Source of the DNA: Bacillota bacterium
GTDB lineage: Bacteria; Bacillota; Sulfobacillia; Sulfobacillales; Sulfobacillaceae
Assembly: GCA_021797825.1 (NCBI GenBank)
Contig: JAJZZA010000004.1
Coordinates: 1 to 64,000, forward strand
Direction of reading: 5' to 3'
Length of the DNA: 64,000 bases
Shown: in pieces, positions 9,424 to 19,699 of the stretch
How positions within the stretch are numbered: the first letter of the stretch is position 1
Layout of the letters: every line of letters starts with the position of its first letter
Made by a program: the position numbers and the translations under genes
Notes under the pieces: model-generated
Databases searched by the model: none
Told to the model about the DNA's origin: nothing
What the model saw: the letters and a program-made list of their open reading frames with translations, nothing else

Positions 9424-10329
9424 ACGTGCCTCCCAGCAACCGATACAGGACCGCCATGCGCACCGCCACGCCATTGGTCACTTGGCTCAGCACCCGGCTG
9501 GATTCTCCATCGAGCACGTCGCTGTCAATCTCCACCCCGCGATTTTGCGGCCCGGGATGCAGCACCACGACGTCGGCATCCGCCCACTGCAGGCGGTGGC
9601 GGGTTATCCCCCACCGTTCCCGGTATTCCTCCAGCGATGGAATGTATCCGCCGGCCTGACGCTCCCGCTGGATCCGCAGCACTTGCACCACGTCCGCACC
9701 GCGCATGCCCTCGGCCAAATTGTGGGTAATCCGCACCCCCGGCCCGGCAAAACTGTCCGGCATCAGCGCGGGCGGTCCGACCAGTGTCACCTCGGCGCCC
9801 AGCGCCCGAAATCCAAACAAGTCCGACCGCGCCACCCGGCTGTGCAAGACATCGCCCACGATGGCCACTTTCAATCCGCTGATGGTCCCCTTGCATTGCC
9901 GGACGGTCAGCAAATCCAACAAGCCCTGCGTCGGATGCTCATGGCTCCCGTCGCCCGCGTTAATCACCGGAACCCGCAAGAGATCCGCCAACTGGCGCGG
10001 CACACCCGACGTCCCATGCCGCACCACCACCGCATCCACCCCCAGTGCCGTCAGGTTCTGAGCCGTGTCCCAAATTGTCTCGCCCTTTTGCACACTGGAG
10101 TGCGATCCCGAAAAATTTATCACATCGGCGCTAAGATACTTGCTAGCCAGTTCAAAGGAGCTGCGGGTGCGCGTGCTGGGCTCGAAAAACAGGTTGACCA
10201 CCGCCCGGCCGCGAAGCGTCGGAACCTTCTTGATGGGCCGGTCCACCACCTCCCGCAAGGCCTGCGCCAAGTCCAGCAGCTCGTCGATTTCCCGGGCGGT
10301 CAAGTCCTCAAGTCCCAGCAGATCCTGCA

Positions 10330-10330
<1 letters not shown>
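9407..10330 (-). CDS. pyrB: Aspartate carbamoyltransferase catalytic subunit
   Basis: Condenses carbamoyl phosphate with aspartate, the committed step. The signature [13 protein letters not shown] near residue 50, the carbamoyl-binding HPTQ and the Asp-domain [10 protein letters not shown] are intact. 307 residues, the size of stand-alone catalytic chains; no pyrI follows, as in other Firmicutes, where control is at the PyrR level. The ATG shares one base with the pyrR stop (TAATG). Confidence 0.96.
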
Positions 10331-10921
<591 letters not shown>

Positions 10922-10929
10922 ACCGTCCG

Positions 10930-10962
10930 ATCCTCCCTTTCCAGCCTCGCGGGACTGGGTTT
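10930..10962 (-). promoter_or_regulatory. PyrR-binding loop (anti-antiterminator)
   Basis: The minus strand carries AGTCCCGCGAGGCTGG at 10956-10941 followed by AAAGGGAGG. This matches the established PyrR-binding consensus ARUCCNGNGAGGYU. When UMP-bound PyrR holds this hairpin, the antiterminator cannot form and the terminator at 10889-10921 prevails. One copy is seen, in front of pyrR. Confidence 0.9.
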
Positions 10963-10979
10963 AAAGGTGTTGCACTGTC

Positions 10980-11008
10980 ATTGTATCGTATCTGCCGCAC
11001 CGGGTAAA
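10980..11008 (-). promoter_or_regulatory. pyr operon promoter
   Basis: On the minus strand TTTACC (11008-11003) and TACAAT (10985-10980) are separated by exactly 17 bases. Transcription would start near 10973, just upstream of the PyrR-binding loop. It lies in the short gap after niaR. Confidence 0.75.
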
Positions 11009-11022
11009 GCGTCCCGCACGAT

Positions 11023-11574
11023 TTATCGCCGAAAACCGGCCCCCGCCGACGAGCTACTGACTCCTCCCGCCTCAACCCACATCCCCAAAGCTTGCAGCGC
11101 CTCCTGTCCGCGCATCAGCGCGCGTTCATCCCGGCCGCGCACGGTGTGCCAGTGCATCCCCTGGGTCAAGGTGCTTAACAAGCCGCCGCCGTGATCTCGG
11201 GTCTTGAGCAGAAACTCTTCGACGTCCGCCCGTGAGCGCAAATCCAGTCCGCCCTGCAGTTCCCCGTAGACGGGATGCTCAATCAATACATCCACCACGG
11301 TCAAACCCGCGTCAACCAAGGCATAGAGTTCCGCCTGGGTCTGTTCCGGCCGGTGCCGCACCATAAAAATTGCCGAGTGCTCCTGCCGCGCGGCGGGCGA
11401 ACCCCATAGGTATCCTCGCGACGTGGCGAAAATCGGCGAGCCCCCTGCCCGTAGCACGGCGATGGCTTGCACCACCGCCTGCCGGGATACGCCAATCCGT
11501 TCCGCCAGCAGTCCCCCAGTCAGCGGAACCGCCGACTGCCGCAGCAGGGCGGCGATGCGTTCGCGCTCAATCAT
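11023..11574 (-). CDS. niaR: NiaR-type repressor of NAD biosynthesis
   Basis: Predicted niacin-responsive repressor of NAD synthesis or niacin uptake genes. The N-terminus is a winged helix (IAALLRQSAVPLTGGLLAER with an IGVSRQAVVQAI recognition helix, residues about 5-45). The rest is the metal- and ligand-binding 3H domain: HRP near residue 74, LIEHPVYGEL near 98 and LTQGMHWHTV near 135. 183 residues, the family size. No NAD gene is adjacent, so its targets must be elsewhere. Start ATG at 11574 with AAGGGGAG upstream. Confidence 0.85.
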   Translation of the reverse strand: MIERERIAALLRQSAVPLTGGLLAERIGVSRQAVVQAIAVLRAGGSPIFATSRGYLWGSPAARQEHSAIFMVRHRPEQTQAELYALVDAGLTVVDVLIEHPVYGELQGGLDLRSRADVEEFLLKTRDHGGGLLSTLTQGMHWHTVRGRDERALMRGQEALQALGMWVEAGGVSSSSAGAGFRR

Positions 11575-11742
11575 GCCAACTCCCCTTTCCCCGCTAAAGC
11601 CCGCCGGCGCCGGCGACGCAGCCTCGTCCGGCGGAGTTTGTCAGCAACCGCTTGATCTGATTGTACCGCATGGCGGTCCACCGTGACGCCCCTCGCGGCA
11701 GACGGCGGGTCGTGATACCCTAGAGCCAAAGGGGGTTTGCCG

Positions 11743-12663
11743 ATGGCGGATCACGACATCACACTGCGCACCCACTGGCGGAGGACTGGAGTTGCCGTCC
11801 TGGCTTCGCTCATTCTGGGGGTCGGGCTCTTTGTGGTCATCAACCACATCCCGCGGCCCTTGCAAAAAACCTATGCGGACCCGCTTAAGGCATTGGTCGT
11901 GCTGCTGGTGGGCGCGTTGGTTTCGACCCTATTGGAACGTTATGTTTTTCAAATCGCCAGCCGCCGCCTGGCTGGCCGCCGGTTGACCTGGATCCGCTTT
12001 GTTACCCGGCTGGTGCTCTACGTCGCGGTCATCCTGGCCATCCTGGCGGCGTTTGGTCTCGGTCTCTCTTCGGTGGTGTTTGGCGGCGCGTTCTTCACCG
12101 TCCTCATCGGTTTAGCCGGACAAAGCATGTTTGGCAACCTAATCGCCGGCATCTCGCTGGTCATTTTCCACCCCTTCGAGGTGGGGGATCGCATCACCTT
12201 CGTGGCCTGGCAATATCCGGTGCTCATGCCATCGTTTCCCCACGAACCGTTAAAACCCGGCTACTCCGGAATGGTCACCGACCTGAGTTTGATGTACACC
12301 ATGATCCAGACCGACGACGGTGTCCCGATGGTCATCCCCAATGGGATCATCATTCAGGCGGCGATAGAAAACCACGCCCGCACCACCACCCAGCGCACGC
12401 GCATGCGCTTTGATGTGGATCTCGCGATCAGTCCCGCCGAGTTTCTGCCCGCTGCGTCACAGGTGCTGGCGGATTTGGGCTACACCCCCCGCGTGGCGGT
12501 GGTGGACATGGGTCCCAGCACCTTTTCGGTGGCCATTAGCCTCGACTTGCAGGATCAACGCGAGGAGACGGTTAAAAGCGACGTGTTGACGCGCTTGATT
12601 ACCCTGATTCAAGAGTTCCGGGCGGGCGGTCGACACCGGGCGGGTGCCGGGGCGGGGTCGTGA
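11743..12663 (+). CDS. Small mechanosensitive channel (MscS family)
   Basis: Predicted pressure-relief channel of the cytoplasmic membrane. Three hydrophobic segments lie in the first 130 residues; the third, with GLAGQSMFGNLIAGISLV, is the pore-lining TM3 of MscS. A beta domain (FEVGDRI ... VMIPNG-like VMVIPNG stretch) and an alpha/beta cytoplasmic domain follow. The ATG at 11743 has AAAGGGGG eight bases upstream; a TTG at 11737 is less likely. One of only two plus-strand genes before 45 kb. Its 3' end overlaps the convergent sensor kinase gene by 65 bases. Confidence 0.85.
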   Translation: MADHDITLRTHWRRTGVAVLASLILGVGLFVVINHIPRPLQKTYADPLKALVVLLVGALVSTLLERYVFQIASRRLAGRRLTWIRFVTRLVLYVAVILAILAAFGLGLSSVVFGGAFFTVLIGLAGQSMFGNLIAGISLVIFHPFEVGDRITFVAWQYPVLMPSFPHEPLKPGYSGMVTDLSLMYTMIQTDDGVPMVIPNGIIIQAAIENHARTTTQRTRMRFDVDLAISPAEFLPAASQVLADLGYTPRVAVVDMGPSTFSVAISLDLQDQREETVKSDVLTRLITLIQEFRAGGRHRAGAGAGS

Positions 12664-14005
12664 CGTCCAGTTTGGCGGCAAACGGAAGTTCCACCGCAAA
12701 CCAGGTGAGTCCTTCCCGGCTGCCGACGTCCCATACCCCTTCGACTCGGCGCACAATCGTATCGGCAATGGCCAAACCCAGTCCAAAATGCTGGTTCGAC
12801 CCGATGCGGCGTTCCCCCCGCTCGAACCGCTGGAACAGCGTGCCCATCATGGCGTCGGGAATGGCCGGTCCGCTGTTGACCACTTCGACCCGGCCGCCGC
12901 GAGGAGTCCGCTCAACCACCACCCGCACCTCCGATTCCGGATCCGCATAGGCATCCGCGTTTTCCACCAAAATGCCGATGACCGTCTTCAACAGTTCCGG
13001 TTCGGTATCAACCCAAAGCGGTCGCTCGTCCAATTTGACGGCAAACGGATGGTGCATGCACGCATCCTGCAAATCGGGCTCAGCGGCATCCATCCAAGCA
13101 TTGAGTTCGGTGGCTTGCAGGTCGAGGGCCTGGTCGCTTGCCATGCGCGAGAGTTGCAGTAAACGCTGGATCAGCGTTTCCATGGCGTTGGACTCACGCA
13201 CCAAGGCTTTGACCGCTTGTTGCCGGCTAACGGGGTCCTGGTGTCCCCATTGGCTTAAACTGCGGGCATATCCCCGAATCACCTGGACCGGGGTGCGGAG
13301 CGAATGCGAGGCGTTCGACAGGAACTCGCGTTCGCGTTCGTGAGCGGCCGCCAACCGCTGGAGCATGCGGTTAAACGAAGCGGTCAGCGATACCACTTCC
13401 GCCAAGTCGGAGGAGGCGGTAATTGGCGACTGGTCCAAACGCTCGGGCGACATGCCTTCGGCGGCTTTCTGCAACGCACGCAGCGGATCGGTCAGTTGCC
13501 GAACCACCCAGAGCACCCCCGCTAAACTGGTCAACAGCAAGAGCAACCCGCCCAAAATCAAGGTCTTGACCAGCACCCGCAACAGGGCCGCCGTCCGGTT
13601 AAGAGGCTCCACCGCCACCAGCACGGCCGCCTGATGGGCTAAACGCACCGAAGCCCGCGCATAGACATAAGGCAGCCCGCGAACCGCAAACCAGCCGGGG
13701 GCGGGGGTCAGGAGCCAACCGGTCCGGGGGGTGCGCGGGGGCAGGGTCCCGCTCGCGGCAATGGGGGTCCCATCCGGATAGAGCAGCAGCATATAGCCGC
13801 GGCCCGCCGCCAAGTCCGCGACATCCTCCACCGGCGAATGGCCCGGATGGCGGACAGCCTCCTGGCCGAGGCGCTCGGCGGACATCGACACCGTGACGGA
13901 GGCCTCACGGATGCCTTGGTTAATCAATGTGGTGCGGGCCATGCCATAGACAAACAGGCCCGCCCCCACCGCAGCGGCGGCCACCGCCAGCCCGATGCCC
14001 ATCAT
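12599..14005 (-). CDS. Membrane sensor histidine kinase
   Basis: Sensor of a two-component pair with the next gene upstream. The order is TM1 (MMGIGLAVAAAAVGAG), an external domain of about 130 residues, TM2 (LILGGLLLLLTSLAG), HAMP, the phosphorylation box FLSNASHSLRTPVQVIRGY, the N box VENADAYADP and the G box HFGLGLAIA. The frame is open upstream to 14167, but the regulator ends at 14031, so the ATG at 14005 is preferred, giving 468 residues; no strong ribosome site is visible and coupling is likely. The signal is not deducible. Confidence 0.85.
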   Translation of the reverse strand: MMGIGLAVAAAAVGAGLFVYGMARTTLINQGIREASVTVSMSAERLGQEAVRHPGHSPVEDVADLAAGRGYMLLLYPDGTPIAASGTLPPRTPRTGWLLTPAPGWFAVRGLPYVYARASVRLAHQAAVLVAVEPLNRTAALLRVLVKTLILGGLLLLLTSLAGVLWVVRQLTDPLRALQKAAEGMSPERLDQSPITASSDLAEVVSLTASFNRMLQRLAAAHEREREFLSNASHSLRTPVQVIRGYARSLSQWGHQDPVSRQQAVKALVRESNAMETLIQRLLQLSRMASDQALDLQATELNAWMDAAEPDLQDACMHHPFAVKLDERPLWVDTEPELLKTVIGILVENADAYADPESEVRVVVERTPRGGRVEVVNSGPAIPDAMMGTLFQRFERGERRIGSNQHFGLGLAIADTIVRRVEGVWDVGSREGLTWFAVELPFAAKLDVTTPPRHPPGVDRPPGTLESG

Positions 14006-14030
14006 CAGTGCCGTGGCAATGGGCCGGCCG

Positions 14031-14705
14031 TTAGCCCTCGTTCCCCATTTCGCGCAAAACGTAACCCACTCCCCTGACACTGACAATACCCAGCGTAGTT
14101 CCCGGCAGATGATCGCGAAGTCGGCGTATGGTGACATCGACGACATTGGATTCGCCGTAAAAATCAAATCCCCAGGCCTGCTCCAGCAGCTGCTCGCGGC
14201 TTAGCACCCGGTACGGATTCTCCAGCAAAACCCGCAACAAATCGAATTCGCGACGGCTCAGGCGGACCGGTTGCCCGTGGATTTCCACCACCCGTTCCTC
14301 CACCAGCATGCGGATATCCCCCACTTCCAGCAAGGGACCCGGCTCCGCCGCCGCCCGCCGCCGCACCGCCCGCACGCGGGCGACCAGTTCTTCAATCGCA
14401 AACGGCTTGGTCAGGTAATCGTCGGCGCCATCTTCCAAAGCCTGCACGCGATCATGCACCTCATGGCGCGCCGTTACCATGAGAATAGGCACGCGGGTGA
14501 TGGTCCGCAACTCCCGGCACAACTGCAAGCCATCGCCGTCAGGCAGCATGATGTCGAGTAAAATCGCGTGGTAGGTTCCGTGGCGAACTTCTGTCCGCGC
14601 CATTTCCGCCGTTCGCGCCCACTGCACCTGCCAGCCCCGGTGACTCAGCTCCGTCGCCAGCCACTGCCAGACTTCCGCATGATCCTCGACAATCAGCACC
14701 CGCAT
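14031..14705 (-). CDS. OmpR/PhoB-family response regulator
   Basis: DNA-binding partner of the downstream kinase. The receiver domain begins MRVLIVEDH, with the phospho-acceptor in ILLDIMLPDGDG, the conserved Thr/Ser in LMVTAR and Lys in DDYLTKPF. The winged helix has RREFDLLRVLL and SNVVDVTIRRLR. The ATG at 14705 starts right at the receiver fold. A GTG at 14765 overlapping the previous stop as GTGA is a real alternative that adds 20 residues. 224 residues as listed. Confidence 0.92.
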   Translation of the reverse strand: MRVLIVEDHAEVWQWLATELSHRGWQVQWARTAEMARTEVRHGTYHAILLDIMLPDGDGLQLCRELRTITRVPILMVTARHEVHDRVQALEDGADDYLTKPFAIEELVARVRAVRRRAAAEPGPLLEVGDIRMLVEERVVEIHGQPVRLSRREFDLLRVLLENPYRVLSREQLLEQAWGFDFYGESNVVDVTIRRLRDHLPGTTLGIVSVRGVGYVLREMGNEG

Positions 14706-14761
14706 GCGCGGTCCTGGGCTCCCTTCCTCCGCTCCCGAGTTGGGTGATGGCCGACCGGCCG

Positions 14762-15340
14762 TCACCGATCGCCGGTATTGAGCGACACCTGCATCACCGA
14801 ATTGGTAGCCAAGCTCACCACCACGCGCACATCCCGGCCATTTTGCATGAGGATGATGACGCTCTCCGTATTTTGCGCATCATCCGTGGATACTCCCACC
14901 ACCTGTCCTCCGCCCACCGCCTTCAGCGCCGCCGCGACCGGCAAAGCGATCGGGGTATGTCCGCCTCCCGGGCTCTTGGTCGAAGGCGCGAGCCCGCGCG
15001 AGGTCTGGCCGGCTGCCACGGTCAACTGGCCATTGATTCCCACCAGCACCCGTTCCAGGCGGCCTGGGGGCAAACGCAGGACAATTTGGTAGGCCGGTCG
15101 GCCATCTTGCGCGGTCGGCACCACGCTTAAAGCCTGCGCTCCGGGAAATCTGTGGCGCGCCGCCGCCAGGGCCCCATTTACCGTCTCCGTCGCTGTCGGC
15201 ACCGGTCGACCCAAACCCCAGCGCGCGGCGAGCCAGGGACCCGCTAAAATCGCGGCCAAAAAAACCGCGTAGCCGACGCGCCGCCCAATCAACGGATGTC
15301 GGCCAACCGGAATCGGGGTGACCGCCTCATCCTTTGCCAT
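14762..15340 (-). CDS. Membrane-anchored protein with two PepSY-like repeats
   Basis: One N-terminal membrane segment (GYAVFLAAILAGPWLAARW, about residues 22-41) is followed by an external part. That part shows two similar blocks: about 52-105 (ALAAARHRFPGAQAL ... VLVGINGQLTV) and about 135-190 (ALKAVGGGQVVGVS ... VVVSLATNSVMQV), both resembling PepSY domains. Such proteins often sit beside two-component systems and may modulate the sensor outside the cell. The possible GTGA junction with the response regulator supports one operon. Function is inferred. Confidence 0.6.
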   Translation of the reverse strand: MAKDEAVTPIPVGRHPLIGRRVGYAVFLAAILAGPWLAARWGLGRPVPTATETVNGALAAARHRFPGAQALSVVPTAQDGRPAYQIVLRLPPGRLERVLVGINGQLTVAAGQTSRGLAPSTKSPGGGHTPIALPVAAALKAVGGGQVVGVSTDDAQNTESVIILMQNGRDVRVVVSLATNSVMQVSLNTGDR

Positions 15341-15430
15341 TTCGCGCCCTCCCCTGGCCGCTGGCCGTTGCCCACCTTGCCTCAGGGTAAACCCTAGACC
15401 ATCAAAATGACGGCATCATGACAGATGGCA

Positions 15431-16465
15431 TCACCCGTCGCCAGCGGACGCCGGGTCCCACACTCGGGCCAGGTACGATCCCGACGGCACCGGCGGACAG
15501 CCGTTGGTCTTGGGAAACAGACGATCGTCGACAATGCTCGGCTTCGCCGGCAGAGGCCGGCGCCAATCAAGCGGCAACGGAGCGACAAAACATAGCGCCT
15601 CCCCGGTCACCGGATGGTGAAAAGCCAACTGCGCCGCGTGCAGCAGTTGTCCCGGCCATCGCTCGCCGGGAGCCGAGCGATCATGACCGCCATAGAGGGG
15701 ATCCCCGAGCACGGGATGACCCAACGCGCTGAGGTGAACCCGGATTTGATGCGTCCTCCCGGTCTCCAATCCGCACTGCAAGAGGGCATAAGACGGCCAC
15801 AGCGCCACGGTCCGGAAATGCGTGCGGGACTCCCGTCCCCCCAGCACCACCGCCATGCGCAACCGATTTCGGGGGTCGCGCGCCAAGGGGGCGTCGATGA
15901 CCCCCGCAGGCGGAGCCAAATGTCCCCGGACCACCGCCAGGTAATGCCGAGACACTTCCCGCCGGGCAATCATCTCCGACAGCCGCCGTCGCATCGCCTC
16001 GGTACGGGCCACCACCATGAGTCCCGTGGTGTCGCGATCCAGCCGGTGGACCACACCCGGGCGCTCGGCACCCGGACCCAACTCCAAGAGGGGCGCCAAG
16101 CGGTGGACCAGAGAGTCATTCCAGTGGCCGCGTGCGGGATGCGTCACCAGACCGCGCGGCTTGTTCACCACAATCATCCAGGGATCTTGATGCACAATCA
16201 GTCGGGCATCCACCGGCCGGCCCGCATCCCAGGCCGCGCCCGACCGGGTCGGCTCGGCTAAGCGCGCCGTGACCGCGTCGCCCGTCTTCAGCAGCGTACT
16301 CGCTCGAGCGGGCTGGCCGTTTAGGATCACCTCTTCCGCGGCAATCGCCCGTTGCCAGGCGGTCCGCGATCGATCCGGCCACCAGGCGAAGAGCGCCCGG
16401 TCCAGGCGAACTCCGCTATCCGCCGCCTCCGCCTGCCGGATGCGCACCTCGCCGTCACTTCCCAT
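15431..16465 (-). CDS. RluD-family 23S rRNA pseudouridine synthase
   Basis: Isomerises uridines in large-subunit rRNA. An N-terminal S4-like domain (SRTAWQRAIAAEEVILNGQ) precedes the catalytic domain with HRLDRDTTGLMVVA, where Asp is the nucleophile, and RTHQIRVHLSALGHPVLGDPLYG, shortened here to the RTHQIRVH motif. The start at 16465 (MGSDGEV) overlaps the lspA stop by 11 bases and has GGAGG upstream. 344 residues. The lspA-rluD pair after lspA is the common Firmicute order. Exact target uridines cannot be told. Confidence 0.9.
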   Translation of the reverse strand: MGSDGEVRIRQAEAADSGVRLDRALFAWWPDRSRTAWQRAIAAEEVILNGQPARASTLLKTGDAVTARLAEPTRSGAAWDAGRPVDARLIVHQDPWMIVVNKPRGLVTHPARGHWNDSLVHRLAPLLELGPGAERPGVVHRLDRDTTGLMVVARTEAMRRRLSEMIARREVSRHYLAVVRGHLAPPAGVIDAPLARDPRNRLRMAVVLGGRESRTHFRTVALWPSYALLQCGLETGRTHQIRVHLSALGHPVLGDPLYGGHDRSAPGERWPGQLLHAAQLAFHHPVTGEALCFVAPLPLDWRRPLPAKPSIVDDRLFPKTNGCPPVPSGSYLARVWDPASAGDG

Positions 16466-16934
16466 CGCGTGCGCGCGAGCCCTCCTTCCGGTCTTGACAC
16501 CACTGAGCGATGAGCCATAAGCCGATACCGACCACAATCGCCGAATCCGCCAGATTGAAAAAAAAGGGGAAAAACCGAAAGTGGATGAAGTCAATCACCC
16601 GGCCTGACAGTATGCGGTCCCACAGATTGCCGACCGTTCCTCCCGCCAACAGTCCCAGCCCGGTTCCCGTCGCCCGCTTTAACACGGGATGGCGCCACAA
16701 GTATACGGCCACCATCGCCAGCAAGCCCAGCCCCACCCCGATAAACACCGGGGTGCCATGTTGAAACAATCCGAAGGCCGCCCCGCTGTTAAGAATGTAG
16801 GTCAACCACAGCACGCCGGGGATGACGGTCACGCTCTGGCCCACCCCCATCGCGTGCGCCACCGCCAATTTGCTGACTCGGTCGGCCACAATCACCGCCA
16901 AGGCTATCGCACCAACTCCCCACCGGGGCATCAT
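16455..16934 (-). CDS. lspA: Lipoprotein signal peptidase (signal peptidase II)
   Basis: Aspartic protease of the membrane that removes signal peptides from diacylglyceryl prolipoproteins. Four hydrophobic segments are visible. The conserved blocks are YILNSGAAFGLF, GTVGNLWDRI with VIDFIHF (first catalytic Asp), and FNLADSAI (second). 159 residues. The ATG at 16934 overlaps the ileS stop in ATGA, fixing the start; the longer open frame reads into ileS. Confidence 0.94.
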   Translation of the reverse strand: MMPRWGVGAIALAVIVADRVSKLAVAHAMGVGQSVTVIPGVLWLTYILNSGAAFGLFQHGTPVFIGVGLGLLAMVAVYLWRHPVLKRATGTGLGLLAGGTVGNLWDRILSGRVIDFIHFRFFPFFFNLADSAIVVGIGLWLIAQWCQDRKEGSRARDGK

Positions 16935-19672
16935 GCCTCGATTCCGGCCAACACCGTGTGGCATCGGCCACACAAGTCGGGATGGCCGGGCAGGCTGCCG
17001 ACATCCGGCGTGTGCCGCCAACAACGCTCGCAACGGCGCCAGTTGGTTCGCCACCCTGCGGCGGCCAGTGACTCACCCCGCACCGCGACCACCGCCGCCA
17101 CCAAGGTCATCTCGGTCAACAGCGCGGCGTCGTCGGCCCCCAAAGCAGGATCGTCCGGACCCAGTGTTAACTGCACTTCGGCCTGCAGGGAATTGCCGAT
17201 CGTCTTTTGCCCGCGGAGATCCTCCAGCGCTTTTAAAATGACTTCGCGGTAACGGAACAACCGGGACCAGCGTTTTTCATCGGCAGCCGTCCACTCCACC
17301 GTCCAGATGGGGAGCCACTCCGCCAGATGCACCGAAGGGGCATCACCGTCCCGGCGGGGGGCATGCCGATAGACCTCTTCCGCGGTGAATACCAGCACCG
17401 GCGCGATCGCGCGCACCAATGCCTGCACGAGGTAATCCAGCACCGCCACCGTCTCTTGCCGCAGCGCGTCGTCCGTCTTTAACGTGTATAACCGGTCTTT
17501 AATGACATCCAGATAGAAGTTCGACAAATCGATGGTCAGCAACTTGACCAAGCCGTGCACCACCGTATGGAACGTGTAGGCGCGGTAGGCGGCACGCGCC
17601 TCCTCCAGCCACCGGTTGACCGTGTAGAGCGCCCAGCGATTTAACACGTCGGCCACCGGCTCGCGAGCCTCCGGTGCTGGACGGTACCCGGACAGATTGC
17701 CGAGCAGAAACCGGAAGGTATTGCGAATCTTGCGATAGGTTTCCGACAACTGCTGCATCAGGTCATCCGAGATCCGCACGTCGGTGCGAAAATCGCTGGT
17801 GGCCACCCAGAGCCGCAGGATGTCGGCACCAAACCGATCCACCAAGTCAATCGGGTCAACGGTATTGCCCAGCGACTTGTGCATTTCCTGGCCCGCTTTG
17901 TCAAGCACCATGCCGTGGGTCAGCACCATCCGGTAGGGCGCCTCTCCGCGGGTCGCCACCCCCGTGGTCAAGAGGCTGTTGAACCAGCCGCGATATTGGT
18001 CATTGCCCTCCAGCACCAAATCCGCCGGCCAGGACAGGTCGGGGTGATTGGCCAAAGCCGCCGCTTGGCTGGACCCCGAATCAAGCCAGACATCAAACAC
18101 GTCCCGCTCGGACCGGAAGTCGCTCCCGCGACAATGCGGGCAGCGGTAATCGGCGGGCAGAAAATAGGGCGCGGGCTCACGCCACCACACATTGCTGCCT
18201 TCTGCGGCGATGATGTCGGCCGTCCGCCGAATCAGGCCCGCGTCCAAAATGCTCGCCTGGCACGATTCGCAGTAGAAAGCCGGAATCGGCAGTCCCCAGA
18301 CGCGCTGGCGGGACAGACACCAGTCCGCCCGATTCTCCACCATGGAGCGCATCCGGTCGGCGCCCCAGGGGGGATCCCAGCGGACTGGGCCGGTCGCCTT
18401 CAACAAATCCTGGCGAACCCGGTCGACCGACATGAACCACTGGGCAGTCGCCCGGTAAATCACCGGGTTCTTGCACCGCCAGCAATGGGCGTACTGGTGG
18501 TCCACTGCGTCCGCGTGCAACAACGCCCCATGCGCCTGCAGTTCCGCTTGCACGACCCGGTTGGCCTCCTGGTAGAACAAACCCGCCACCAATTGCGTAT
18601 CCGGGCGGAACCGGCCCCGGTCATCCAAAGGTTGCACCACCGGCAAACCGTAGCGCTTGCCGACGACAAAATCCTCCACCCCATGCCCGGGCGCGGTATG
18701 CACCAGACCGGTGCCGCTCTCTTGGGTGACGTGTTCTCCCAACACCAGCGGCACCTGGTGGCCCAAATAGGGATGCACCGTGACGATCCCTTCCAATTCG
18801 CGGCCGCGCCACTCGCCAACCACTCCGCGAACCGTAAGCCCCATGGCTGAGACGGCCGCTTCCGTCAGCTGTTTGCCGAGTAACAGCGGACCCGCTTCCG
18901 TATCCACCGCCTGGTAGACCAGGTCCGGGTGCACCGCAATCGCCACGTTTCCCGGAATCGTCCACGGCGTCGTGGTCCAGACCACGGCCCGCGTGCCAGC
19001 CGGCAAGCCGGTCGCCCCCTCCGCAGTCACCACAAAGGCCACGTAGATGGAATCCGACCGATGCGTTTTGTACTCAATCTCTCCCTCGGCCAAGGCGGTT
19101 TCACAGTGGGGACACCAGTAAACCGGCTTTAAGTCCCGGTAAATCAGGCCCTTTTCCACCATGTCGGCAAAAACCCGCAGTTCGCCGCCCTCGTATACGG
19201 GATCCATGGTGACATAGGGGTTCTCCCAATCGCCCAACACCCCCAACCGCTGAAATTGCCGGGTCATCTCCCCCATGTAATGCGAAGCCACCCGCGCACA
19301 TTCGTTGCGCAGATCCAGCGGTTCGATTTGATGCTGCGTCACCCCTAAGGCCTTTAACGCCCGCGTTTCGATGGGCAGTCCGTGGGTATCCCACCCGGGC
19401 ACGTAGCTGACATCGTAGCCCTCCAGCACCCAGTAGCGGTTAATCATGTCTTTGACAATCTTGTTCAGCGCGGTTCCGGTATGAATATCGCCATTGGCAT
19501 AGGGCGGCCCGTCGTGAAGCACAAATTTTGTCCGTCCCGAGCGCACCGCCCGCAATCTCTGATACAAGTGCCCGTTCTCCCACTCCGCCAACCGTTCCGG
19601 CTCGCTCACCGGCAAACTGGCCCGCATGGGAAACCCGGTCTTTGGCAAATTCAGCGTGCTGCGATAATCCAC
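16931..19672 (-). CDS. ileS: Isoleucyl-tRNA synthetase
   Basis: Charges tRNA-Ile. The class Ia signature appears as PYANGDIHTGTALNK (HTGT for HIGH, common in clostridial-type IleS) and the second as EMHKSLGN for KMSKS. The editing domain carries TTTPWTIPGN. The C-terminus has two Cys pairs, CERCW and CGRC, forming a zinc site. 913 residues, normal. It follows an Ile T-box, so isoleucine starvation should raise its expression. Confidence 0.96.
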   Translation of the reverse strand: MDYRSTLNLPKTGFPMRASLPVSEPERLAEWENGHLYQRLRAVRSGRTKFVLHDGPPYANGDIHTGTALNKIVKDMINRYWVLEGYDVSYVPGWDTHGLPIETRALKALGVTQHQIEPLDLRNECARVASHYMGEMTRQFQRLGVLGDWENPYVTMDPVYEGGELRVFADMVEKGLIYRDLKPVYWCPHCETALAEGEIEYKTHRSDSIYVAFVVTAEGATGLPAGTRAVVWTTTPWTIPGNVAIAVHPDLVYQAVDTEAGPLLLGKQLTEAAVSAMGLTVRGVVGEWRGRELEGIVTVHPYLGHQVPLVLGEHVTQESGTGLVHTAPGHGVEDFVVGKRYGLPVVQPLDDRGRFRPDTQLVAGLFYQEANRVVQAELQAHGALLHADAVDHQYAHCWRCKNPVIYRATAQWFMSVDRVRQDLLKATGPVRWDPPWGADRMRSMVENRADWCLSRQRVWGLPIPAFYCESCQASILDAGLIRRTADIIAAEGSNVWWREPAPYFLPADYRCPHCRGSDFRSERDVFDVWLDSGSSQAAALANHPDLSWPADLVLEGNDQYRGWFNSLLTTGVATRGEAPYRMVLTHGMVLDKAGQEMHKSLGNTVDPIDLVDRFGADILRLWVATSDFRTDVRISDDLMQQLSETYRKIRNTFRFLLGNLSGYRPAPEAREPVADVLNRWALYTVNRWLEEARAAYRAYTFHTVVHGLVKLLTIDLSNFYLDVIKDRLYTLKTDDALRQETVAVLDYLVQALVRAIAPVLVFTAEEVYRHAPRRDGDAPSVHLAEWLPIWTVEWTAADEKRWSRLFRYREVILKALEDLRGQKTIGNSLQAEVQLTLGPDDPALGADDAALLTEMTLVAAVVAVRGESLAAAGWRTNWRRCERCWRHTPDVGSLPGHPDLCGRCHTVLAGIEA

Positions 19673-19699
19673 CCGTCATTCCTCCTCGACATCCGCAAA

